Origin: Bacteroidota bacterium
Lineage (GTDB): Bacteria; Bacteroidota; Bacteroidia; Bacteroidales; B18-G4
Direction: 5' to 3'
DNA length: 33,904 bases
Assembly (NCBI GenBank): GCA_013202965.1
Contig: JABMQZ010000274.1
Span: forward strand, 1 to 33,904
In this document: positions 25,161-32,757 of the stretch, in pieces
Layout: each line of letters opens with the position of its first letter
How positions within the stretch are numbered: the stretch's first letter is position 1
The notes under the pieces: model-generated
Told to the model about the DNA's origin: nothing
Databases searched by the model: none
What the model saw: the letters and a program-made list of their open reading frames with translations, nothing else
Translations under genes and position numbers: made by a program

Positions 25161-25223
25161 TATCAGATACCAAATACCAGGTACCAGATACCAGGTACCA
25201 GGCACCGGGTACCGGATACCGGG
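25161..25223 (+). repeat. TACCRGR heptamer array
   Basis: Nine consecutive 7-base units without interruption: TATCAGA, TACCAAA, TACCAGG, TACCAGA, TACCAGG, TACCAGG, CACCGGG, TACCGGA, TACCGGG. It lies upstream of adk, in the gap between adk and the divergent DUF4271 gene. A further CTCATAC CTCATAC pair lies at about 25297-25310. Confidence 0.9.
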
Positions 25224-25376
25224 AATATTTAATTACCAGATTGTTTAATAAGAGGTATTTCTCTATGCCACTTAGTCACCCCTCCTGTGACAAGCCTCAT
25301 ACCTCATACCTACATAAGTGGAATACCCGGCACAAATATATACATATCCCGCGATTCATGGAAGCTAAATAATGAT

Positions 25377-25384
25377 TATTTTTG
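25377..25384 (+). promoter_or_regulatory. Bacteroidota -7 element for the DUF4271 gene
   Basis: TATTTTTG matches TAnnTTTG and ends 27 bases before the TTG start at 25412. Confidence 0.5.
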
Positions 25385-25411
25385 CAATTATCATTGATCA
25401 TTTTCTGAACA

Positions 25412-26230
25412 TTGCAAAGCGATACAACAGATATAAACATTCAAACAACAGTAGTCCTGCCGGATACTTTTCTCATTGTCCCTTCAGGCAGCTCAGATAG
25501 TATAGTCGGCCATGAACCATCTGACTCATTTTTTCATTCGGTTTCTTTAAAAAACGGACTTAATGAGATCCCTTATCCGGGCCATGATCATCCGGCCTGG
25601 GTTGCCGGACTAATCGTTCTGTGCTTTATTTTACTGGCCTGGGGACGTTTGTTTTTCAGGCACAGGCTGGGAATGATCTTTCGGGGCGTATTTGCAAAAA
25701 ACTATGCCAATCAGCTGATAAGGGAAGGAAACCTGTTCAATGAAAGAATTGCCCTGGTTCTTTTTCTGATCTACCTGGCAATGATATCCCTCTTTGTTTA
25801 CCTTGCGATTCCTATATTTGAGCCAGATCTGTCTTACATTCAGGAAGACCTGCTCTATCCACTCATTTTCGGATTCTTTCTTGGATTATGGTTTTTAAAG
25901 GTCTTTATCGTTAAGTCACTTTCCAGTTTATTCAATACTGCTGAGCATTCCAGAGAGATGCTTTCCAATATGTATTTATTCAATCTGTTTGCCGGAATTG
26001 CATTGCTTCCCATTGTTGCTTGCATGGCGTATGCCCATTTAGAAATTTTCTTCTATATAGGACTGATTATCATTATCTTAATTTATTTTTTCAGAATAAT
26101 CAGGGAAGGAATAATAGGATTTACTGTTATAAATTTTTCTGTTCTTCATTTAATTTTATATCTTTGCACCCTCGAAATTTTACCAATGATCGTTCTGGCT
26201 AAAATAATGACGGGAAACATGATCCTATAA
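25412..26230 (+). CDS. DUF4271-like polytopic membrane protein
   Basis: This 272-aa protein has a ~60-residue soluble N-terminal part followed by about seven hydrophobic segments (starting AWVAGLIVLCFILLAWGRLFF near residue 62 and ending at ILPMIVLAKIM). Size, topology and position immediately before hemD match the DUF4271 family of Bacteroidota, whose function is unknown. The start is a TTG: an in-frame TGA lies 6 bases upstream and the next in-frame Met is inside the first membrane region, so TTG is the only reasonable choice. It is probably co-transcribed with hemD, though hemD also has a promoter-like element within the 3' end of this gene. Confidence 0.72.
   Translation: MQSDTTDINIQTTVVLPDTFLIVPSGSSDSIVGHEPSDSFFHSVSLKNGLNEIPYPGHDHPAWVAGLIVLCFILLAWGRLFFRHRLGMIFRGVFAKNYANQLIREGNLFNERIALVLFLIYLAMISLFVYLAIPIFEPDLSYIQEDLLYPLIFGFFLGLWFLKVFIVKSLSSLFNTAEHSREMLSNMYLFNLFAGIALLPIVACMAYAHLEIFFYIGLIIIILIYFFRIIREGIIGFTVINFSVLHLILYLCTLEILPMIVLAKIMTGNMIL
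26159..26166 (+). promoter_or_regulatory. -7-like element inside the DUF4271 gene, upstream of hemD
   Basis: TATCTTTG is a full TAnnTTTG match located 120 bases before the hemD ATG. It could provide an internal promoter. Because it lies in coding sequence, chance occurrence is possible. Confidence 0.3.
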
Positions 26231-26285
26231 TAAAAACAGGACTAAAAAGAGAGGGAACCATTCGTTTCATTAAAAAGGTACAAAA

Positions 26286-27041
26286 GTGAAAATAAAGAAT
26301 ATACTTGTATCACAACCTGAACCTGCTGACATAGAGAAATCACCATACGGTGAACTTGCAAAGAACCATAATCTGAATATTGATTTTAATAAGTTCATCA
26401 AGGTAGAGGGTATTTCATCAAAGGAATTTCGTCAAAACAGGATACAATTACTTGATTTTTCTGCAATAATCTTTACCAGCAGAAATGCTGTTGACCATTT
26501 TTTCCGGCTTGCAAAAGACCTGCGTGCTGAGATACCCGATAGCATGAAGTATTTCTGTATCTCTGAATCCACCGCTTTCTATCTTCAAAAATATGTTCAG
26601 TACCGTAAGCGCAAGATCTTCCACGGCAAGCAAAGCTTTGAGCAATTAATGGAACTGATCAAGAAACACAATGATGAAAAATATCTTCTGCCTTGTTCGG
26701 ATATACATAAAGCCAGCATGTCGAAGCAATTGGAAGACAATAATATCAATTTCCAGAAAGCAGTCTTTTACAAGACACTGGCAAGCAATCTTTCCCATCT
26801 CAAAATTGGGGGATACGATATGCTCATATTTTTCAGTCCTTCAGGAGTAAAGTCTCTCTTTAAGAACTTCCCGGAATTTAAGCAGAATTCTACACTGATA
26901 GCTGCTTTCGGTCCTACCACATCGAAGGCAGTGAAAGAAGCCGGCCTTAATCTTAATATTACTGCACCGACAAAAACTGCTCCTTCCATGACCATGGCCA
27001 TTGAACAGTATATCGATAAAATGAATAAAAAGATTAAGTGA
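26286..27041 (+). CDS. hemD: Uroporphyrinogen-III synthase family protein
   Basis: This enzyme closes hydroxymethylbilane with inversion of ring D to give uroporphyrinogen III, the branch point to haem and cobalamin. The 251-aa protein has the two-domain HemD pattern: an N-terminal segment beginning KIKNILVSQPEP; FSAIIFTSRNAVDHFF (about residues 58-73), which corresponds to the family's '(F/W)...FTS.N.V..F'; and a second-domain DMLIFFSPSGVKSLF (about 178-192) with AAFGPTTSKAVKEAG. HemD is poorly conserved in sequence, so the call rests on these short motifs, the length and the location next to DUF4271, a pairing common in Bacteroidota. No other haem gene is in the window. Confidence 0.82.
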   Translation: MKIKNILVSQPEPADIEKSPYGELAKNHNLNIDFNKFIKVEGISSKEFRQNRIQLLDFSAIIFTSRNAVDHFFRLAKDLRAEIPDSMKYFCISESTAFYLQKYVQYRKRKIFHGKQSFEQLMELIKKHNDEKYLLPCSDIHKASMSKQLEDNNINFQKAVFYKTLASNLSHLKIGGYDMLIFFSPSGVKSLFKNFPEFKQNSTLIAAFGPTTSKAVKEAGLNLNITAPTKTAPSMTMAIEQYIDKMNKKIK

Positions 27042-27094
27042 TCTTTTACATTAAATAGATAATGAAGGGGGTAAGTAAAGAAGCCCCACCTAAA

Positions 27095-27196
27095 GGGGAG
27101 CAAGGGATGTTTCTTTCTACAAATTCTAAGCACTAAAACCCTAAATCCGAAACAAATTCAAAATTCAAATGCTAAGTGCTCAAAACATTGAAAACT
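27095..27196 (+). repeat. Degenerate heptamer array after hemD, preceded by a CCCC/GGGG palindrome
   Basis: A small palindrome GCCCC-acctaaa-GGGG lies at about 27083-27098. From 27120 eleven 7-base units can be read in register: CAAATTC, TAAGCAC, TAAAACC, CTAAATC, CGAAACA, AATTCAA, AATTCAA, ATGCTAA, GTGCTCA, AAACATT, GAAAACT. The units are strongly diverged but keep the A-run and pyrimidine spacing. Confidence 0.55.
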
Positions 27197-27290
27197 CATT
27201 CCTGAGTTATTGTTTAGGATTGCGGATTTAAAAAAAATGTGAAGCACTCACTACATAGCCATAGAAACAGATGCACGCCCATCCCATGTT

Positions 27291-27692
27291 ATGAGACATA
27301 CATTTAGAAAAGAAGAACGGCTTAAGAGCAGCAAGGTAGTCAAACAGCTCTTTTCACAGGGCAAGAGTTTCCTGGTTCATCCTTTCAAGGCAAACTGGAT
27401 CATCGGGGAAGAAAAAGAGAAATATCCGGCAAGAATACTCATCGGAGTATCCAGAAAGAACTTCAGGAAGGCAGTGGAGCGGAACCGCTTGAAAAGGCTG
27501 ATCAGGGAAGCGTACAGAAAAAACAAGTATTTATTATATCAATATCTTGAAGACAGGCACAGCTCCTGTAATTTTTCAGTGATATATATTGGAAAAACCG
27601 AAGAAGACTATTCTGTTATTGAGAAAAAAATAATTATTCTTTTACAACGTTTAATTTCAGAGCTGGAATCACATCATCCGGAAAAAATTTAA
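27291..27692 (+). CDS. rnpA: Ribonuclease P protein component
   Basis: This small basic protein binds the RNase P RNA and helps process the 5' ends of tRNA precursors. It is 133 aa. The start RHTFRKEERLKSSKVVKQLFSQGKSF is typical of the family, and the RNR signature is present as FRKAVERNRLKRLIREAYRKNK (about 60-82). The RNA component gene is not in this window. The gene ends 5 bases before the S41 protease gene, so the two form an operon. The usual rnpA neighbours of many bacteria (rpmH, yidC) are absent; the hemD-rnpA arrangement is a Bacteroidota pattern. Confidence 0.93.
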   Translation: MRHTFRKEERLKSSKVVKQLFSQGKSFLVHPFKANWIIGEEKEKYPARILIGVSRKNFRKAVERNRLKRLIREAYRKNKYLLYQYLEDRHSSCNFSVIYIGKTEEDYSVIEKKIIILLQRLISELESHHPEKI

Positions 27693-27697
27693 ATACC

Positions 27698-29410
27698 ATG
27701 AAGTTTAAAACAATACTCAGGCATACCATCTTCAGTATACTTGTTCTTACTTTTGCCACTTTCAGTGTCAGGGGACAAAATGAAAATAATTTTGAGATTT
27801 CAAAAAACCTGGAGATATTCATATCCATGTTCAATGAACTGAACAAAAGCTACGTAGATGATATCAATCCCGGGGAGCTGATGGAAACCGGCATAGAATC
27901 CATGCTGAAAACCACTGATCCTTACACTGTTTATATCCCGGAATCACAGATTGAAGATTACCGCATGATCACTACCGGGCAATATGGCGGTATCGGATCG
28001 CTGATCCATAGAAATGGCGAATACGTTGTAATCTCTGAACCATATGAAGGCTATCCTGCCTATAATTCTGGCCTTAAAGCCGGCGACCGCCTGCTGAAGA
28101 TCAATGGAGAAGACATGATCAATAAGCCCTCTGATGAAGTGAGTAAATTCCTGAAAGGACAACCCGGAACTTCAGTTTCCTTGCTTGTGGAAAGGGACGG
28201 TGAAGATGCACCACTTGAATTTGAGATCCAAAGGGAGAATATTACCATAAAAGACATCCCGTATTATGGCATGCTTAACGAGCATATAGGATATATAAAA
28301 CTTACAGGTTTCACACAAAAGGCAGGAAGTGAAGTGAAGAAAGCCCTGATGAATCTCAAAAGCAATAATGATGTGCAAGGTATCATTCTGGATCTGAGGA
28401 ATAATGGGGGAGGATTGCTGGGTGAAGCTGTAAATATTACCAACATTTTTGTTGAAAAAGGGCAATTGGTAGTCAGTACAAAAGGCAAACTCAAAGACAA
28501 GAACCAGGATCATTATACGCGCTTTAATGCTATCGACACAAAAACCCCCTTGCTAATACTCATAAATGCACACAGCGCCTCAGCCTCGGAGATTGTGGCC
28601 GGTGCTATCCAGGATATTGATCGTGGAGTAGTATTGGGACAACGGTCATTTGGCAAAGGCCTGGTGCAAAATGTGATTCCTCTCAGTTACAACTCCCAGA
28701 TAAAAATAACGGTTGCCAAGTATTATATCCCTTCCGGAAGGTGTATTCAGGCCGTTGATTACTCGATGAAAGACGAGGATGGTTATTATACCAAAATCCC
28801 AGATTCCCTCGTGAACGAATTTAAGACAAAGAATGGCCGCCCGGTTTTCGATGGCGGGGGGATTGAGCCTGATATTTGCATGAAGCCAAGGAAATACAGT
28901 CAGATCCTCAGCAGCCTGTTCTCCAAATTCCTGATATTTGATTATGCAACCCAATACACCCTTGAGCATCCTTCGATCAGCTCGCCCGAAGAGTTTTTTA
29001 TCAGTGATTCTGAATTTGATGATTTCGTTTCTTATCTCGCCGATAAAGATTATGACTATATCACCCTGGGGGAAGAAAAGCTCAAAGAGCTGAAAAATAC
29101 TGCCATCAAAGAAGATTATTTCGAAGCCATTAAGCCCCAGTATAAGCTTCTCAAACAAGCCATGATACATAATAAGGAAGAGGATCTTGTTACCTATGAG
29201 AATGAGATCAAGGAGCTGCTCAGCCTGGAGATCGTATCCAGGTATTATTTCCAGGAAGGAAGGATCAGAACTTCCCTGCGCCGCAATCCTGAAATTGAAC
29301 GAGCCATTGATATCCTTGAAAACCCTCTTACCTATGAGTCTATCCTTAACGGTAGCTATTCAGATGAAAAAGCGGAATCTGAAGATCATAAGGATAAGGA
29401 GCAGGGGTAA
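27698..29410 (+). CDS. C-terminal-processing peptidase, S41 family, with PDZ domain
   Basis: This exported serine protease cleaves near the C-termini of periplasmic proteins. The 570-aa protein starts with a signal peptide (MKFKTILRHTIFSILVLTFATFSVRG). A PDZ domain lies at about 85-180 (GQYGGIGSLI...GLKAGDRLLKINGEDM) and the S41 catalytic core at about 195-380. The Ser/Lys dyad is visible in AHSASASEIVAGA (Ser about 297) and RSFGKGLVQ (Lys about 320), with DLRNNGGGLL between. The C-terminal ~190 residues are a charged helical extension common in Bacteroidota CtpA homologues. It is translated just 5 bases after rnpA. Its substrate is unknown. Confidence 0.93.
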   Translation: MKFKTILRHTIFSILVLTFATFSVRGQNENNFEISKNLEIFISMFNELNKSYVDDINPGELMETGIESMLKTTDPYTVYIPESQIEDYRMITTGQYGGIGSLIHRNGEYVVISEPYEGYPAYNSGLKAGDRLLKINGEDMINKPSDEVSKFLKGQPGTSVSLLVERDGEDAPLEFEIQRENITIKDIPYYGMLNEHIGYIKLTGFTQKAGSEVKKALMNLKSNNDVQGIILDLRNNGGGLLGEAVNITNIFVEKGQLVVSTKGKLKDKNQDHYTRFNAIDTKTPLLILINAHSASASEIVAGAIQDIDRGVVLGQRSFGKGLVQNVIPLSYNSQIKITVAKYYIPSGRCIQAVDYSMKDEDGYYTKIPDSLVNEFKTKNGRPVFDGGGIEPDICMKPRKYSQILSSLFSKFLIFDYATQYTLEHPSISSPEEFFISDSEFDDFVSYLADKDYDYITLGEEKLKELKNTAIKEDYFEAIKPQYKLLKQAMIHNKEEDLVTYENEIKELLSLEIVSRYYFQEGRIRTSLRRNPEIERAIDILENPLTYESILNGSYSDEKAESEDHKDKEQG

Positions 29411-29562
29411 GCACATAATTTGTCTTATTTCATGTTTCTATGGCTATGCCCTTGAAAGTTTTACCATGCATTCAAATCCCCCGAGTGCCCGGATATTCTT
29501 CACTTTTTGTTAAGCTTTGGCATACTGTAACTGTTTTTGTGAATTTTCTGTATAATATAAAT

Positions 29563-29570
29563 TAACTTTG
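29563..29570 (+). promoter_or_regulatory. Bacteroidota promoter (-7 element) for the cdd operon
   Basis: TAACTTTG is a full TAnnTTTG match. A TTTG occurs at 29536-29539, 23 bases upstream, which is a little far for a -33 box. This is the clearest two-part promoter of this type in the window. The start codon of cdd follows 78 bases later. Confidence 0.6.
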
Positions 29571-29647
29571 GCAGAAATAAAATAAGTGAAAGGGCATCAG
29601 TTTTATCACTTTATGTGGAGGAACAGTGAGGATGGCCTTAGAAATGA

Positions 29648-30157
29648 ATGGCAGTTCAGAAAATGAAAATCAAGAACATACAACTTTCTATTGAGGAATA
29701 TGATTCCATGGGAGATCTGCCTTCAGCTGACAGGCAATTGATGGAATTGGCGGAGCAGGATATTAAAAAAGCCTATGCGCCTTATTCACACTATCGTGTC
29801 GCTGCTGCCTTAAGCCTTTCAAACGGAGAGATCGTAAGGGGGAGCAACCAGGAAAATGCTGCCTATCCTTCGGGGCTTTGTGCAGAAAGGGTGGCCATAT
29901 TCTATGCAAAATCAAAATATCCTGATGCCTGCATTGAGCGTATTGCTATTGCTGCCAGATCAGATGACTTTGTAATACATGAAGCTGTATCACCATGTGG
30001 AGCCTGCAGGCAGGTCATGGCAGAATACGAAATCCAACAGGGCAAGGATATCCGGGTTATTATGAAGAGTGAGCAAGGGCCGGTTCTGGCTGTCAACTCC
30101 ATAAATGAATTATTACCCATGATGTTTCATGCAGAAGAACTTAAAAAGAAAGATTGA
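29648..30157 (+). CDS. cdd: Cytidine deaminase
   Basis: This zinc enzyme of pyrimidine salvage converts cytidine and deoxycytidine to uridine and deoxyuridine. At 169 aa it is a little longer than the minimal ~130-aa tetrameric form because of an N-terminal extension of about 35 residues (MAVQKMKIKNIQLSIEEY...). Core motifs are complete: AYAPYSHYRVAAAL, NQENAAYPSGLCAER (zinc Cys and catalytic Glu), and SPCGACRQVM (the two other zinc Cys). The start could also be the second Met at 29663. It opens an operon with a thioesterase 1 base later and a ChaN-like gene. Confidence 0.94.
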   Translation: MAVQKMKIKNIQLSIEEYDSMGDLPSADRQLMELAEQDIKKAYAPYSHYRVAAALSLSNGEIVRGSNQENAAYPSGLCAERVAIFYAKSKYPDACIERIAIAARSDDFVIHEAVSPCGACRQVMAEYEIQQGKDIRVIMKSEQGPVLAVNSINELLPMMFHAEELKKKD

Positions 30158-30158
30158 T

Positions 30159-30557
30159 ATGGAACTGGTATCCTCTCAAATATGCAAAACCGGTGATATC
30201 GGCATCTATGATAACCTCTTCGGGGGCAAATTGCTGGCATGGCTCGATGAAGCAGGTGGAACATTCGCTGCTTCCATATGCTGCACACCATATATGATCA
30301 CACTTAAAATGGATGAGGTCGTATTTAAAAAACCCGTAAAGGTCAATGACCACATACGTATCTATGGAGAAGTGAAAAGAATGGGCACTTCTTCCCTGAC
30401 GACCTACCTCGAAGCCAGGCGATTCAACTTCTCATCCCATATGGAAGAGCTTGTTTGCTCCACGACCATCACTTTCGTGAGAATTGACGAATACGGACAG
30501 GCCGTAGCAATCAGTGAGGAGATCAGACAGAAATATGAACATCTAACAAATAAATAA
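30159..30557 (+). CDS. Acyl-CoA thioesterase, hotdog fold
   Basis: This 132-aa hotdog-fold protein probably hydrolyses acyl-CoA to free acid and CoA. The start is taken at MELVSSQ, one base after the cdd stop; the ORF track's ATG at 30129 would overlap cdd by 29 bases. The signature of the YciA/acyl-CoA hydrolase group is visible as DNLFGGKLLAWLDEAGGTFAA (about 16-36), where the Asp is the likely catalytic residue on the long hotdog helix. The segment MITLKMDEVVFKKPVKVNDHIRIYGEV fits the second strand pair. Chain-length preference cannot be read from the sequence. It is the middle gene of a tight cdd operon. Confidence 0.87.
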   Translation: MELVSSQICKTGDIGIYDNLFGGKLLAWLDEAGGTFAASICCTPYMITLKMDEVVFKKPVKVNDHIRIYGEVKRMGTSSLTTYLEARRFNFSSHMEELVCSTTITFVRIDEYGQAVAISEEIRQKYEHLTNK

Positions 30558-30564
30558 TCAAAAA

Positions 30565-31434
30565 ATGAAAAGAATTTACTTCCCTTTGATCATTGTCGCC
30601 ATAGTTCTGATGGCCATGAAAACTGACAAAACTGCTTATAGGTTCTTCGACCAGAAAGGCAAAAAAAGCTCATATGACAAAATGCTGAAGGAAGCCAAAG
30701 AAGCAGATATCGTATTCTTTGGAGAACTGCATAACAACCCGATCTGCCACTGGCTACAACTAGAGCTGACCAAAGATCTCTTCCAGGAAAAAGGACAAAA
30801 GCTGGTGCTGGGAGCAGAGATGTTTGAAAGCGACGAGCAACTGATCCTGGAGGAATATATAAATGCTACGATAAGCACCAAAAATTTTGAATCACAGGCA
30901 AGGCTCTGGCCTAACTATGAAACCGATTACAAGCCCCTGGTAGAATTTGCCCGGGAAAACAATTTGGATTTTATTGCTACAAATGTGCCAAGGCGCTATG
31001 CTTCCATTGTATTTCGTGAAGGCTTTGAAGGACTTGACAGCCTGAGCAGCCATGCAAAACTTTTCCTTCCTCCCCTGCCCATTCCTTATGATGCGGAATT
31101 GCCGGGTTATCAATCTATGCGTGAAATGGGCGGTCGCATGGGTGGACATGGAGCCAACAACCTACCCAAAGCACAGGCAGTTAAAGACGCCACGATGGCT
31201 TATTTCATCCTTGAAAATCTGAAAGAGGGTGGATTGTTCATCCATTATAACGGAACTTATCACAGCAATGATTTTGAAGGAATCGTCTGGTACCTGAACC
31301 AATACATGCCGGAACTAAAGATCATGACCATTGCCAGTGTTGAACAGGCCTCCACTGATAAAATGGAAGAAGAAAACATTGGTCTGGCTGATTTTATATT
31401 ACTTATACCGGAGACGATGACGAAGACGTACTAG
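30565..31434 (+). CDS. ChaN-like (Tiki/haem-binding-uptake superfamily) exported protein
   Basis: This 289-aa protein has an N-terminal hydrophobic segment (MKRIYFPLIIVAIVLMAM) acting as a signal or anchor; unlike many ChaN proteins it lacks a lipobox cysteine. The body matches the ChaN (PF04187) family: VFFGELHNNPICHWLQLELT carries the GELH motif, followed by LVLGAEMFESDEQ and FIATNVPRRYASIV. ChaN of Campylobacter binds haem, and the fold is related to the TIKI proteases and EreA-like enzymes, so a haem or hydrolase role is possible here; neither is proven. It starts 7 bases after the thioesterase stop. Its own stop is followed 4 bases later by a long heptamer array. Confidence 0.82.
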   Translation: MKRIYFPLIIVAIVLMAMKTDKTAYRFFDQKGKKSSYDKMLKEAKEADIVFFGELHNNPICHWLQLELTKDLFQEKGQKLVLGAEMFESDEQLILEEYINATISTKNFESQARLWPNYETDYKPLVEFARENNLDFIATNVPRRYASIVFREGFEGLDSLSSHAKLFLPPLPIPYDAELPGYQSMREMGGRMGGHGANNLPKAQAVKDATMAYFILENLKEGGLFIHYNGTYHSNDFEGIVWYLNQYMPELKIMTIASVEQASTDKMEEENIGLADFILLIPETMTKTY

Positions 31435-31438
31435 GGTT

Positions 31439-31515
31439 AAATTCCAAATTTCAAAAAACAAAATCCAAAAAAAATTCAGAATAATTTAAAACTCAAAATT
31501 CAGAATTTAAAACTT
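31439..31515 (+). repeat. AAAWTYC/AAAACTY heptamer array after the ChaN-like gene
   Basis: Eleven 7-base units in one register: AAATTCC, AAATTTC, AAAAAAC, AAAATCC, AAAAAAA, ATTCAGA, ATAATTT, AAAACTC, AAAATTC, AGAATTT, AAAACTT. It begins 4 bases after the ChaN-like stop and ends just before the methyltransferase start. Confidence 0.75.
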
Positions 31516-31532
31516 TCGTCCATAATTAATAG

Positions 31533-32285
31533 GTGCTTAGCAAAAATCAAATAAAGCTTATTCAATCCTTGAAGCAAATTAAGTTCAGGAGGGAACATGG
31601 GCTGTTCGTAGCGGAAGGGCCTAAGATTGTTGAAGAATTGCTGGCAGCAAACTATAGGATTGATACAGTGTATGCTACTGAAGATTGGATAGAAGAGAAG
31701 AAAGAAAAATTCGCACAAAAGTTTGCTGAGTTTATCAGGATCTCCCCGAAAGAGCTGGAACGTATCAGCAAGCTTAACACTCCCAACAAAGTGCTTGCTG
31801 TTTGTCGCCTTCCTGAGAGGGATTTGCAGGAGATCAGTAATCCTGAAGGGATACTGCTGGCCCTGGACGACATTCGTGATCCGGGAAATATGGGAACCAT
31901 CATGCGCACGGCCGACTGGTTTGGCGTAAATAATATTATCTGTTCAAATGATTGTGTGGATGCCTTCAATCCAAAAGTGGTACAATCAAGCATGGGATCA
32001 CTGGCGAGGGTAAAAGTTTATTATACCGATCTGGAAACTTACATTTCTGAAAGCAAAGTGCCGGTTTATGCAACGGTTCTCGACGGCTCTTCCATTTGGG
32101 AAAGCAGTGCTGACAAGGGAATTTTCCTCATCGGAAATGAAACCAGGGGCATCAGTCCGGAAATCCTCCGGCATGCCACACACAGGATCTCCATTCCTTC
32201 CGCAGGCAGTGGCGCTGAGTCCCTGAATGCTGCGGTAGCGACGGGGATTGTGCTGGCGGCGGTGAAGAGAGTAGGGACTATGTGA
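31533..32285 (+). CDS. SpoU/TrmH-family RNA 2'-O-methyltransferase
   Basis: This 250-aa SPOUT enzyme transfers a methyl group from S-adenosylmethionine to a 2'-O position in tRNA or rRNA. The N-terminal RNA-binding domain (KIKFRREHGLFVAEGPKIVEELL) is that of the SpoU substrate-binding family (~residues 10-90). The catalytic trefoil-knot domain shows motif 1 (DIRDPGNMGTIMRTADWFG), motif 2 (GIFLIGNETRGIS) and motif 3 (IPSAGSGAESLNAAVATGIVLA). The start is a GTG at 31533; an in-frame TAG directly precedes it. The target nucleotide cannot be stated; similar proteins methylate 23S rRNA. Its stop codon overlaps the first base pair of an octamer array. Confidence 0.92.
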   Translation: MLSKNQIKLIQSLKQIKFRREHGLFVAEGPKIVEELLAANYRIDTVYATEDWIEEKKEKFAQKFAEFIRISPKELERISKLNTPNKVLAVCRLPERDLQEISNPEGILLALDDIRDPGNMGTIMRTADWFGVNNIICSNDCVDAFNPKVVQSSMGSLARVKVYYTDLETYISESKVPVYATVLDGSSIWESSADKGIFLIGNETRGISPEILRHATHRISIPSAGSGAESLNAAVATGIVLAAVKRVGTM

Positions 32286-32331
32286 CTTTGAGACTATGTG
32301 ACTGTGGGACTGTGAGACTGTGGGACTTTGT
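32284..32331 (+). repeat. GACTNTGN octamer array overlapping a stop codon
   Basis: Six exact 8-base units: GACTTTGA, GACTATGT, GACTGTGG, GACTGTGA, GACTGTGG, GACTTTGT, with a decayed seventh (GAAGTGTG). The first two bases are the last two of the methyltransferase TGA stop. Confidence 0.9.
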
Positions 32332-32370
32332 GAAGTGTGAGTTGAAAAAAGTAAAAAGAGTCAATAATCC

Positions 32371-32396
32371 AACACTTAAAACTTAACTTAAAACTA
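32371..32396 (+). repeat. Short AAAACTT heptamer run
   Basis: AACACTT, AAAACTT, a truncated AACTT, AAAACTA. These are the same unit types as at 31488-31515 and 32723-32757, here upstream of the NqrM-like gene. Confidence 0.6.
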
Positions 32397-32404
32397 TTTT
32401 ACAG

Positions 32405-32412
32405 TATCTTCG
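32405..32412 (+). promoter_or_regulatory. Variant -7 element (TATCTTCG) before the NqrM-like gene
   Basis: This is the same 8-mer as before yebC. It lies 39 bases before the ATG at 32452 and differs from TAnnTTTG by one base. Confidence 0.35.
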
Positions 32413-32451
32413 CTGCCTCTTATAAGCATAGCAAAAATAACCACTTTATTC

Positions 32452-32649
32452 ATGGAGCCTTTATTCAAAGTACTCATTATCACAGTCATTCTCCTGGCGC
32501 TGGCTATTTCTGCTATCGCCATTAAAATGTTCCTCAAAAAGGGTGGTGAATTCAAGAAACAATGCAGCAGCGTGGACCCTGCTACCGGGGAACGGATTGG
32601 ATGTAGCTGCGGGAAAGCTGAAGGTGGGGAAGATTGTGAGAATAACTGA
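32452..32649 (+). CDS. Small Cys-rich membrane protein, NqrM-like (DUF539)
   Basis: This 65-aa protein has one N-terminal membrane segment (FKVLIITVILLALAISAIAIKMF, about 5-27), then a basic stretch KKGGEFKKQ and four cysteines (C38, C51, C53, C62) in the pattern C-x12-CSC-x8-C. NqrM (DUF539) is a small membrane protein of the same build that is needed to assemble the Na+-translocating NADH:quinone reductase, probably by delivering iron to its membrane Fe-S site. It is usually encoded beside apbE, as here, although the two genes are convergent. The family call is an inference from size, topology, cysteines and neighbour. No nqr gene is present in the window. Its stop codon is followed directly by a heptamer array. 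Confidence 0.6.
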   Translation: MEPLFKVLIITVILLALAISAIAIKMFLKKGGEFKKQCSSVDPATGERIGCSCGKAEGGEDCENN

Positions 32650-32757
32650 TACCGGAAATCTGATATCAGATATCAGATGTCAGAAGTCAGAAATTCCTAA
32701 GCCCGTACCTCGCACCTAATTTAAAACTCAAAACTTAACACTCAAAACTTAAAACTA
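32650..32757 (+). repeat. Three successive heptamer arrays between the NqrM-like gene and apbE
   Basis: Directly after the NqrM-like stop come TACCGGA, AATCTGA, TATCAGA, TATCAGA, TGTCAGA, AGTCAGA (32650-32691). Then GTACCTC and GCACCTA (32705-32718). Then AAAACTC, AAAACTT, AACACTC, AAAACTT, AAAACTA (32723-32757), which reach the apbE stop. The first type is the same family as at 25161-25223. Confidence 0.8.

Noticed and set aside
24509-32757. Tandem repeats as a CRISPR array
   Set aside because: Units are 7-9 bp with no spacers and no cas genes are present.
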